Assembly (NCBI GenBank): GCA_026224825.1
Contig: JAMFRO010000016.1
Span: forward strand, 1 to 64,000
Length of the DNA: 64,000 bases
DNA from: a bacterium
Lineage (GTDB): Bacteria; Pseudomonadota; Alphaproteobacteria; Acetobacterales; Acetobacteraceae
Reading direction: 5' to 3'
Shown: positions 28,625-35,812 of the stretch, in pieces
Layout of the letters: each line of letters opens with the position of its first letter
Numbering within the stretch: the first letter of the stretch is position 1
Notes under the pieces: model-generated
The model's database searches: none
Told to the model about the DNA's origin: nothing
Seen by the model: the letters and a program-made list of their open reading frames with translations, nothing else
Position numbers and translations under genes: made by a program

Positions 28625-29281
28625 ATGCCGAACGATTCCGCCGCCGCCAAAATAACCATCGCCCCCGAGATCCTCGCCCGCGCCGCCGCGCGCGATGCGA
28701 ATGTCCAAGGTAAGGACCGCCGCGTCGAGCCGCTGCCGGAAGAGGCGTGGACCCCGGAAATGCAGGTCATCAACACGGATATGAAGACCGCCGCCGGCAT
28801 TCCGCAAAACGGCTATATGCCGGAATTCTTCGCCATCATGCTGCGCCACCCGAAACTTTTTCGCGGGCATTCGGACCTCGCCATGGTGCTGATGGGCGGC
28901 GGTGCGCTGCCCGTGCGCGACCGCGAACTCGCCGTGCTGCGCATCGGCTGGTTGAGCCAGGCGCCCTATGAGTGGAATGCGCATGTGGATATGGCCAAGC
29001 GCATGACCAACATCACGGCTGAGGAAATCGAGCGCACCATCATCGGCTCCACCGCTCCCGGCTGGAGCGCGCACGACGCCGCGATCCTGCGCGCCGTCGA
29101 AGAAATGATCAGCGATGCCATGATCACCGACGAAACCTGGGCCACGCTGATCAAGAGCTGGGACGAACCCCAACTGCTGGAATTCCCCATACTGGTCGGG
29201 CAGTATCTGGGCGTGGCGTTTTTGCAGAATTCCATCCGGGCCCGGCTGATGCCGGGGCATGTCGGGTTGTCGGCTAGGTAA
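28625..29281 (+). CDS. Carboxymuconolactone decarboxylase-like (AhpD-fold) protein, paralogue 2
   Basis: A 218-aa CMD-family protein. The core DRELAVLRIGWLSQAPYEWNAH and IERTIIGSTAPGWSAHDAAIL closely match the protein from 26190-26804, with an N-terminal extension of about 20 residues. No CxxC redox pair is present. The ATG at 28625 follows CAGGGGAGCGCCC. It is divergent from the SMP-30-type gene across 224 bp, which should hold both promoters; I see no clear operator there. Its stop adjoins composite element copy 6. Confidence 0.85.
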   Translation: MPNDSAAAKITIAPEILARAAARDANVQGKDRRVEPLPEEAWTPEMQVINTDMKTAAGIPQNGYMPEFFAIMLRHPKLFRGHSDLAMVLMGGGALPVRDRELAVLRIGWLSQAPYEWNAHVDMAKRMTNITAEEIERTIIGSTAPGWSAHDAAILRAVEEMISDAMITDETWATLIKSWDEPQLLEFPILVGQYLGVAFLQNSIRARLMPGHVGLSAR

Positions 29282-29468
29282 AAGGCCAGGGCTCCGCCCT
29301 GGACCCGCTGGGGCCTGAGGCCCCAGACCCCCACTACTTCGGGTCTTTGAAGAGGATGCCCTGCACGGGCTTTCCACAAGTATGCTGTGGAGGGCATCCT
29401 CTTCAAAGACCCGGGTGGGATCCAAGGGCCTTTCGGCCCTTGGCCGGTCCAGAGCAGAGCCCTGGCCT
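29282..29468. repeat. Composite gene-end palindromic element, copy 6
   Basis: Lies between the convergent CMD-like and Rieske-oxygenase stops. Outer stem AAGGCCAGGGCT...AGCCCTGGCCTT; inner GGGGCCTGAGGCCCC and CAAGGGCC/GGCCCTTG hairpins. The central hairpin has perfect 23-nt arms at 29340-29362 and 29391-29413 (starting CGGGTCTTTGAAGAGG), and its core sequence is unique in the window. The CGTGC/GCACG block of the other copies is absent. It probably acts as a bidirectional terminator. Confidence 0.87.
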
Positions 29469-30850
29469 TAAAACCCAATATCCGCCACGGGTGAATTAAA
29501 CCCGACATTCACGGCATTCTGCGCCTTCGCCAGTTTCTTCTTATCCAGCCCGGCCAGAAACCCGTCGATCAGCCGTTGATAATTGCCGATCTGCCCCTCC
29601 ATCTGGTGCGATAGCCGCATATACTCGAACCCGCCGGCGTGCAGGCCGAGCTGCTGGCGCGGCAGGTTGGAATAATCCTGGCGCGGGATTTCCGGAATTT
29701 CCGGGCTGGTATGGGGCAGCACCGTCGGCTCGGTAATCCGCGGGGCGTCATCCGGCAGGAACGCCAGGGACCATAATTCGAACAGGCAGGTCTCCGGCGT
29801 GAGCGGGCGGATGCGGTAGCCGCTCATGCCCGCGAAATATGGCAGCAGGAAATAATGCGGGAAGAAATACTCGACCGGATTATACGGATGGTTCGCATCA
29901 AACTCGTTGAGATCCGGCACCGGCAGGCCCTTCGCCTGGCCTTCGGCATAAATCTCTTGCTTGATGCGCTGGTAGAATTCCTTGCCCACCGTTGCGATGT
30001 CGTCGGACCATTCCTCCTTCAGCAGCCGCTCCGCGATCTCGATCTCGCCGGGCAGCACCATGCCGGCCATGCCGTAGTTCAGCTTGGCCAACTGGTCGAC
30101 GGTTTTCCTCAGATATTCCTCGTTGGAGGCTTCCGGCAGCAATTTGCCGCCGGCATCGGCGCCGAAATAGCCGATCTTGTCGGTGGTGAGGGACTGGTAT
30201 AATTGCGGATGCGTACGCATGACGTGATAGCCTTCCATGAAGGCTTCCATGGCGAGCTTCCAATTGGTCGGCAGCTCGACCGCCCACCACCCCTCCATGC
30301 GCAGGTTTTCGACATTGCGCGCATCCATCCGCCCGGTCACCGGGCCCAGGCTTTCCAGCAGCGATGGCGCATCGTCATCATGATTGATGAAGGCGCAGCC
30401 GCCCCATAGCTCCACCCGGCACGGCACGAGATTCAGCTCGGCGGCCTCAAGATTGACCTCATCGAAAATCCGGCGGCCGTAAACGAAGGTATTGTCGCCA
30501 TCCATATTCCAGCGCCAGCCATGGAACGGGCAGATAAAGCCGGCGGATTTGCAATTGCCGGGCTCCATCACAAGCTGCACGCCACGGTGGCGGCACGCAT
30601 TATGGAAGGCTTTCACCCCCGTTTTGGTGCGCACCACGATAACGGATTTGGCGAGGTTGGTGTATTCGACATAATCGCCGACATTGGGGATCTCCTCCAG
30701 CCGGCAGGCGAGCTGCCACACATGCGGCCAGAGTTTCTCGCGCTCCAGATCGAAGAATTCCTGGTCGTAATAGCGTTTCGAGGGAATACGTTGCGGGTGG
30801 GTGACCCGCAACGGTATTTTGCCCAGTGCAGCGCTGTCGCTTTCCGCCAT
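29468..30850 (-). CDS. Aromatic-ring-hydroxylating (Rieske) oxygenase, alpha subunit
   Basis: A 460-aa catalytic subunit of a Rieske non-heme iron oxygenase. The [2Fe-2S] motif CRHRG...CPFHGW is at about residues 86-110. The mononuclear iron region MEAFMEGYHVMRTHP (two His) is near residue 220, with an Asp ligand expected later. No beta subunit, ferredoxin or reductase gene is adjacent, so it probably borrows electron carriers or belongs to a homotrimeric type. It starts with ATG at 30850 after a GGAGG-type site. Substrate unknown; neighbours point to a CoA-linked catabolic route. Confidence 0.9.
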   Translation of the reverse strand: MAESDSAALGKIPLRVTHPQRIPSKRYYDQEFFDLEREKLWPHVWQLACRLEEIPNVGDYVEYTNLAKSVIVVRTKTGVKAFHNACRHRGVQLVMEPGNCKSAGFICPFHGWRWNMDGDNTFVYGRRIFDEVNLEAAELNLVPCRVELWGGCAFINHDDDAPSLLESLGPVTGRMDARNVENLRMEGWWAVELPTNWKLAMEAFMEGYHVMRTHPQLYQSLTTDKIGYFGADAGGKLLPEASNEEYLRKTVDQLAKLNYGMAGMVLPGEIEIAERLLKEEWSDDIATVGKEFYQRIKQEIYAEGQAKGLPVPDLNEFDANHPYNPVEYFFPHYFLLPYFAGMSGYRIRPLTPETCLFELWSLAFLPDDAPRITEPTVLPHTSPEIPEIPRQDYSNLPRQQLGLHAGGFEYMRLSHQMEGQIGNYQRLIDGFLAGLDKKKLAKAQNAVNVGFNSPVADIGF

Positions 30851-30985
30851 TCTATCCTCCTGGATCGCATTATGTTTTTATCGTCCTGCGGCATCGCCGG
30901 ATTTTTATCCGGCTTAACATGCCCCTAGCTTCACAGCGTATAAATGCCCTCAACAGACTCCGCTTTTGCTCCAATGCGCCACAGT

Positions 30986-31054
30986 GGCGCATGCCACCTT
31001 AACCGGGCGGCGCATGCCACCTTAACCGGATGGCGCATGCCATCTCAGCCGGCC
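30986..31054. repeat. Three tandem 23-bp repeats at the 3' end of the Gfo/Idh gene
   Basis: GGCGCATGCCACCTTAACCG starts at 30986 and 31009, and a diverged third unit (GGCGCATGCCATCTCAGCCG) starts at 31032. The third unit includes the stop codon of the oxidoreductase gene (31045-31047). The array has apparently grown by slippage from the gene end into the gap before the Rieske gene. The rest of the gap (30851-30985) shows nothing I recognise beyond a plausible promoter region. Confidence 0.85.
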
Positions 31055-32184
31055 AGATGCGCCGTATCCACCCAGGCTTTCGTCCGGTCGGATTCATAAA
31101 GCGCATCGACCAGTGCTTGCACCTCCGCCGCGCGCGCAAACCCCGGCAGCGGTTCGCCCTGGCCTTTGATGCTCTTCACCAGGCTCTCGAACACCCGCGC
31201 CAGCGAGACGCGCTGCCCGCCATTGAACAGATCCTCCTGACCCAGAGCGACCGGGCGGCCATCGGCCAGGAAAAACCTCTCCGGCACGTCGATTTCAGCA
31301 CCTTGCGGCACATGATGCGGCGTCTCGTTCCGGCTCGCGTACAGCTTGGCGGAGGCAATGCTTGGGTAGGCCAGCGAGCTCAGTTTCAACCGCCCTTTGG
31401 TGCCGAACGCCTCGATGCTGAAGCCCGGGCTATCCGCCGCCGTCCATGAGGTGGAGAGCATGCCCATCGCCCCGCTCGCAAAATTCAGCAACGCATGGCC
31501 GGTGTCATCCGTCTCCGCTTTTTGCACCTCGCCATCCGGCAGATGCCATTCCTTGAGCTGGGTTTTTATCTGTGCGGAGACCGAATTGATCGGCCCGAAC
31601 AGATGCCGCAAAGCATGCAGCATGTGCGAGCCGTTATTGCGCGTCACACTCACACCCAGGCCGGATTTGCCGAACCAGGTGTAGGGAAACCCAGGCTGGA
31701 TCTGCAGAAAGAACGACATCTGCCAGGAGCAATGCACCTGAAACACTTCGCCGATGTCTCCCCCGTCGATCATCTCTTTCATCAGCCCGATATGCGGCAG
31801 GCCCATCACGCTCGCGGCGGCGGCACCCTGCAAGCCCTTGGCTACGCGCAGCGCATCCAGCCTCAACGCCGCCTCACCCGAGGTCGCGAACGGGATCTGG
31901 TTGACCGCATGCTTGCCGCCATTCAGCGCCGCCGTCACAATCTTTTCGCGCAGCACCGGATTCGTCCCGGCATCGATGATGTCGATATCCGGATCATTCG
32001 CCATCGCCTCATACGACCAGAACGGCCGCGCCACGCCGAAATCCGCCGCCGCCTTCTCCGCCGTCTCCTGGCGGGAGGTGCAGATGGCGGTGACTTCCAC
32101 GCTATCGCTCAACGTCCGCCAGGCCGGCAGATGGGCCAACGCGCCCCAATTGGCACTGACGATGCCGACTCTCAACTTGCTCAT
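31045..32184 (-). CDS. Gfo/Idh/MocA-family NAD(P)-dependent oxidoreductase
   Basis: A 379-aa protein with an N-terminal Rossmann fold (LRVGIVSANWGALAHLPAW, then ICTSRQETAEKAAADFGV) and the family's C-terminal alpha/beta domain. The expected EKP-type catalytic lysine motif appears changed (HAVNQIPFATSGEAALRL), so the exact chemistry is uncertain. The ATG at 32184 is preceded by an AAGGATCGA-type site. It is in the same direction as, and 17 bp from, the SnoaL-like gene, so the three genes 33412-31045 likely form an operon. Confidence 0.85.
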   Translation of the reverse strand: MSKLRVGIVSANWGALAHLPAWRTLSDSVEVTAICTSRQETAEKAAADFGVARPFWSYEAMANDPDIDIIDAGTNPVLREKIVTAALNGGKHAVNQIPFATSGEAALRLDALRVAKGLQGAAAASVMGLPHIGLMKEMIDGGDIGEVFQVHCSWQMSFFLQIQPGFPYTWFGKSGLGVSVTRNNGSHMLHALRHLFGPINSVSAQIKTQLKEWHLPDGEVQKAETDDTGHALLNFASGAMGMLSTSWTAADSPGFSIEAFGTKGRLKLSSLAYPSIASAKLYASRNETPHHVPQGAEIDVPERFFLADGRPVALGQEDLFNGGQRVSLARVFESLVKSIKGQGEPLPGFARAAEVQALVDALYESDRTKAWVDTAHLAG

Positions 32185-32201
32185 GCCATTCGATCCTTAA
32201 A

Positions 32202-32639
32202 TTACCCAGCCGTCGCGGGCTGTATATCCATATGCAAACGCGTCAGCCGCAGCCTGGCGATTTTCCATTCTCCAGCGCGCCGCACCAGGCTGTCATGGTA
32301 ATGCCCATAGCCGGTGAGCGAATATTTGCCCGGCCCGAACAGCACCCGGTCCATCATCGGAAACACCGCCAGCGCCGTATCGCCATCAATGCTGATTTCC
32401 GGAAAATGCACCTGATGCACGGTAACCGCCGTGCCGATGGAGGCAAACACCGAGGCCATCGCCGCATCCCGCCCCTGTATCGGCGGGCCGCCACCGGCCT
32501 CCGATACATCCAGCACATAATCCTCGGTGAACAACTGCGCCCATTCATCCCATTGCTTGGTATCCAGCAGCCGGCAGTAGCGCGCTTTCAGCTCGTAAAT
32601 CGCCAGCCGGTCGGCCAGCTCGTCTATCAATGCGGTCAT
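32202..32639 (-). CDS. SnoaL/NTF2-like protein
   Basis: A 145-aa cone-fold protein of the SnoaL-like/ring-hydroxylating-dioxygenase-beta superfamily: IYELKARYCRLLDTKQWDEW, LFTEDYVLDVSEAGG, SIGTAVTVHQVHFPEI, GYGHYHDSLVRRAGEWKIAR. Members act as isomerases, dehydratases or small subunits of oxygenases. The ATG at 32639 follows GAGGGGCGCGAAC. The frame is open further upstream, but that stretch is coding for the SDR in another frame. Being close to the Rieske gene, it could serve as its small subunit, but this is speculative. Confidence 0.85.
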   Translation of the reverse strand: MTALIDELADRLAIYELKARYCRLLDTKQWDEWAQLFTEDYVLDVSEAGGGPPIQGRDAAMASVFASIGTAVTVHQVHFPEISIDGDTALAVFPMMDRVLFGPGKYSLTGYGHYHDSLVRRAGEWKIARLRLTRLHMDIQPATAG

Positions 32640-32650
32640 GTTCGCGCCCC

Positions 32651-33412
32651 TCAGCTCACGGACCACCCGCCATCGACGGCGAGTGTCTGGTTGGTGATCA
32701 TTTTTGCGTCCGGCGACACCAGAAACCGCACCGCCACGCCGATATCGCGCGGCGTGCACATGCCCATCGGCGGCGGTCTGCGCCCCGGCCCTTCCGCCGC
32801 CGGCCCCTGCGCCGCAATGGCACCCGGCGTCGCCACGCCGCCCGGCAGAACGATGTTCACGGTAATGCCATGCCCCACCAGCTCCAGCGCGCTGGCCCGC
32901 GTCAGCCCCAGAAGTGCGGCCTTGGAGGACGCATAGATCGCATGCCCCTGGGTGAGCGCGCCCTGCAGCGCCATGGAGGCGATGTTCACGATGCGCCCGC
33001 CACCGCCGCCCGCCACCACGGCGCGGGCAAACTCGCGGCTGGTGAGAAACGGGCCGCGGGCATTTACGCCCATCACCCGCTCCCATTCCGCCACGGTGCC
33101 ATCCAGCAGCAACTGCCGGTCCTGCAAACCCGCATTGTTCACCAGCGCCCAGGGCGTACCAAACGCCGCCACCACCGCCGCAAAGCCGCGCACAACCGAC
33201 GCCTCATCGGCAACATCGAGCTGCACATGCCCGGCCTGATGCCCCGCCGCGCGCAACGCGTCCGCCGCTTTCACGGCCCGGCCCTCGTCAATATCGGCGA
33301 TCACCACCAGCGCCCCGGCCTCGGCCAGAATTTCCGCTATGCCGCCGCCAATGCCGCTGGCACCGCCGGTTACCAGCGCCACACGCCCGGCCAGGCCAAA
33401 ACCTTCCGTCAT
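32651..33412 (-). CDS. SDR-family oxidoreductase
   Basis: A 253-aa classical short-chain dehydrogenase: GRVALVTGGASGIGGGIAEI (cofactor loop), an Asp after the second strand (VVIADIDEGRA) favouring NAD(H), NNAGLQ, a Ser in VNIAS, YASSKAALLG with catalytic Tyr and Lys, and a C-terminal TLAVDGGWSVS. The ATG at 33412 follows GGGGGAGCGGAA. It is first gene of a small operon with the SnoaL-like protein and the Gfo/Idh oxidoreductase. Confidence 0.92.
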   Translation of the reverse strand: MTEGFGLAGRVALVTGGASGIGGGIAEILAEAGALVVIADIDEGRAVKAADALRAAGHQAGHVQLDVADEASVVRGFAAVVAAFGTPWALVNNAGLQDRQLLLDGTVAEWERVMGVNARGPFLTSREFARAVVAGGGGGRIVNIASMALQGALTQGHAIYASSKAALLGLTRASALELVGHGITVNIVLPGGVATPGAIAAQGPAAEGPGRRPPPMGMCTPRDIGVAVRFLVSPDAKMITNQTLAVDGGWSVS

Positions 33413-33506
33413 TTCCGCTCCCCCGCATTTGGCGAGGAGTTAAGCATTGTTTCCCGCAGGCCAGCACGCCGCGCGGTCAATCATCGCCATACCGATGGCG
33501 CGAGCT

Positions 33507-34031
33507 TCAACCCGCCTTGGGGTCAGCCCCCATGCCGGTCACGCGTTTGAGGACATAAATCACGCCCGCCATATACAGCGCACCGGCGACGATGGTGGCT
33601 CCCGCATCCACGGAATCGAACTTGCCCAGCAGTTGGGGTGCGGTGAACACGGCCAGAAACAGCATCGTGGCCGGGGTGATCACATAGGCCGCCCAATGCA
33701 TGATCTGCATATACAGCAGCACCGCGATCACGCCGATGCCGATCCCCAGCCCCGCCGTGCCGTAGCGCGCCGAGAAATAGGATAATTGCCAGGAAACGGC
33801 GACGCCCAGCAGCGAGGCGAGGATGGATGACGGCAGGCGGCTGAATGCCGCCTTGTCGACGATTCCCCAATACCAGGCAAACACGAAGCTGGCGTAGAAG
33901 GACTGCAAATGCAGGACGCGGCCGCCGAGATAGACCCAGGCCGTGGTGAAGGCGAAAATCGCCACCACGCCCGCCAGCCCGAACAACAGACTCGGCTTCT
34001 TCGCCGGCGGCACGGTATTTTGCTCGGTCAT
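33507..34031 (-). CDS. Small multi-pass membrane protein of unknown function
   Basis: A 174-aa protein with about four to five membrane helices (LLFGLAGVVAIFAFTTAWVY, SSILASLLGVAVSWQL, GLGIGIGVIAVLLYMQIM, TPATMLFLAVFTAPQLL, ATIVAGALYMAGVIYVL). Short polar ends surround them, including a lysine-rich N-terminus (PPAKKP). I do not recognise the family. The ATG at 34031 follows AAGGGAAACGAG. It is divergent from the GbsR/MarR-type regulator across about 190 bp. Confidence 0.75.
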   Translation of the reverse strand: MTEQNTVPPAKKPSLLFGLAGVVAIFAFTTAWVYLGGRVLHLQSFYASFVFAWYWGIVDKAAFSRLPSSILASLLGVAVSWQLSYFSARYGTAGLGIGIGVIAVLLYMQIMHWAAYVITPATMLFLAVFTAPQLLGKFDSVDAGATIVAGALYMAGVIYVLKRVTGMGADPKAG

Positions 34032-34190
34032 CTCGTTTCCCTTTTCCTTCGGACGATTCCGCCCCGTCTTTGCCCTTAACGGCGTATAGAGTCCATTCTA
34101 TAGCCTCCGCAGCCATGAGACCGCCATCTCATGCGGCTATTGTCACACCCCGGCCAGCTTGACAGGGGCAGTTTTCGGGTATTCTGGTCT

Positions 34191-34208
34191 TTTCAGTAAA
34201 GACTGAAA
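34191..34208. promoter_or_regulatory. Palindromic operator-like site upstream of the GbsR/MarR-type regulator
   Basis: Inverted repeat TTTCAGT-AAAG-ACTGAAA, 7-bp arms with a 4-bp spacer, about 10 bp before the proposed start of the regulator gene and between it and the divergent membrane-protein gene. MarR/GbsR-type dimers typically bind such sites and autoregulate. It is a candidate operator, not a proven one. Confidence 0.45.
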
Positions 34209-34218
34209 GTTTTGTAAT

Positions 34219-34818
34219 TTGGAGTTGTCGCCACTTTCAGATGCCTTCATCAGGCATTTCGGAGAAATGGGCAGCCGGTGGGGCATCAACCGCACCGTCG
34301 GGCAGATTTACGCGCTCCTCTACATCTCCGGCCGCCCGCTCCCGGCTGATGAAATCGCCGAGGCCTTGAACTTCTCCCGCTCCAATGTGTCCATGGGGCT
34401 GAAGGAGCTGCAAAGCTGGCGTCTGGTCAAACTGCAGCACCTGGCCGGCGACCGGCGCGAGCATTTCTCCACCCCGGACGATGTCTGGCAGATCGTGCGC
34501 ATCCTGGCCGAGGAGCGCCGCCGCCGCGAGATCGACCCCACCCTGTCCGTGCTGCGCGACCTGCTGCTGATGAAGCCGGGCAATGAGGATGAGCGCGAGA
34601 TCCAGGGCCGGCTGGCCGAGATGCACGACCTCATCGAGCTGCTCACCCGCTGGTCGGAGGATGTGCAAAAGTTGGAGACCCAACAATTAACACAACTGTT
34701 ACGGCTGGGTGGTGGTATCATCCGGCTGCTGGACCTTAAAAACTCTCTTCCCCTGCTGGGCAGCAAGCGGCGCAAGACGCCACAACCGGCAACAGAGGAT
34801 GGGCTAGACGAAGACTGA
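34219..34818 (+). CDS. GbsR/MarR-family winged-helix transcriptional regulator
   Basis: A 199-aa DNA-binding protein of the GbsR-like MarR group. The winged helix is within residues about 15-90: GMGSRWG-type N-terminus (HFGEMGSRWGINRTVGQIYA), then ADEIAEALNFSRSNVSMGLKEL as helix-turn-helix, then DRREHFST in the wing. Helical dimerisation follows. It starts at TTG 34219 or TTG 34225, since no ATG is available. It is immediately upstream of cyoABCD (about 50 bp) and likely controls that operon and itself. Confidence 0.85.
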   Translation: MELSPLSDAFIRHFGEMGSRWGINRTVGQIYALLYISGRPLPADEIAEALNFSRSNVSMGLKELQSWRLVKLQHLAGDRREHFSTPDDVWQIVRILAEERRRREIDPTLSVLRDLLLMKPGNEDEREIQGRLAEMHDLIELLTRWSEDVQKLETQQLTQLLRLGGGIIRLLDLKNSLPLLGSKRRKTPQPATEDGLDED

Positions 34819-34867
34819 CCTGCAAACCGGGCTGATCAACGCGGACACGAATTTCTTGAGGCTTCAC

Positions 34868-35800
34868 ATGCGCTTAAAACCGTTTCTCGCTCTGCCGGCG
34901 CTGCTGGCCCTTAGCTGTTGCAACACCGGCGACTACCGGCTGTTCCATCCGCTCACCCAGATCGCCGCCGTGCAATGGTGGGCGACCCTGTTCGAGGTCG
35001 GCATCATGTCGATCGTCATCGTGCCCGTCACCATCCTCATCGCCGTGTTCATCTGGCGCTACCGCAAGAGCGCCAATGCCGCCTACGACCCCACATGGTC
35101 GCATTCCCTGGTGCTGGAGATTCTGGTCTGGGGCGTGCCTTTGGTCATCGTCGCCATCTGCGGCGTGGTCTCCATCCGCACCACGCGGCAAGTGGACCCC
35201 TACGCCCCCGGCATTCTCGCCAATACGCAAGCCGCCAAAACCCCGCTGGACATCGACGTCATCACCACCGATTGGCAATGGCTGTTCATCTACCCCGGCC
35301 AGCACATCGCCTCGGTGGACGAGCTGGTGATACCCGAAGGGCGCGTGGCGCATTTCCGCCTCACCTCCACCTCGGTCGTCAACACCTTCTTCATCCCCGC
35401 CGTCGTGCCGATGATCGATATAATGCCCGGCATGCGCACCGAAGACACGTTCGACGCCCCCAAGGCCGGCGCCTACACCGGCTTCTCGGCCGATTTCTCC
35501 GGCGCCGGCTTCTCCTGGATGCAATTCACCACCCGCATCGTCAGCCAGGCGGATTTCGACGCCTGGGTGGCAAAGGCCGCCGCCAGCCCGCGCCAGCTCA
35601 ACTACACGGCGTTCACCCAATTCGCCCAGCCGACGCTGAACGAGGGGGCGAAAATCTCCTACTTCGCCAACCCCTCTCCAGGGCTTTTCGAAAACGTGGT
35701 GGGTGCTGCACAAGCCGGGGTGGTCTATCCCGTATCCGACCGCGAAACCCGCAGTATTGCCGATCTCGATGCCGGCACCGCCGCGCAAGCCCCGAAATAA
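34868..35800 (+). CDS. cyoA: Cytochrome o ubiquinol oxidase subunit II
   Basis: A 310-aa membrane-anchored subunit of the bo3-type quinol oxidase. It has a lipoprotein-like N-terminus (LALSCCNTG) and two transmembrane helices (about residues 35-60 and 78-98). The periplasmic cupredoxin domain has WQWLFIYPGQHIASVDEL and MIDIMPGMRTEDTF. The cysteine ligands of CuA are absent, as expected for a quinol oxidase. The ATG at 34868 follows TTGAGGCTTCAC. First gene of cyoABCD. Confidence 0.95.
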   Translation: MRLKPFLALPALLALSCCNTGDYRLFHPLTQIAAVQWWATLFEVGIMSIVIVPVTILIAVFIWRYRKSANAAYDPTWSHSLVLEILVWGVPLVIVAICGVVSIRTTRQVDPYAPGILANTQAAKTPLDIDVITTDWQWLFIYPGQHIASVDELVIPEGRVAHFRLTSTSVVNTFFIPAVVPMIDIMPGMRTEDTFDAPKAGAYTGFSADFSGAGFSWMQFTTRIVSQADFDAWVAKAAASPRQLNYTAFTQFAQPTLNEGAKISYFANPSPGLFENVVGAAQAGVVYPVSDRETRSIADLDAGTAAQAPK

Positions 35801-35812
35801 AGGACAGACCCC

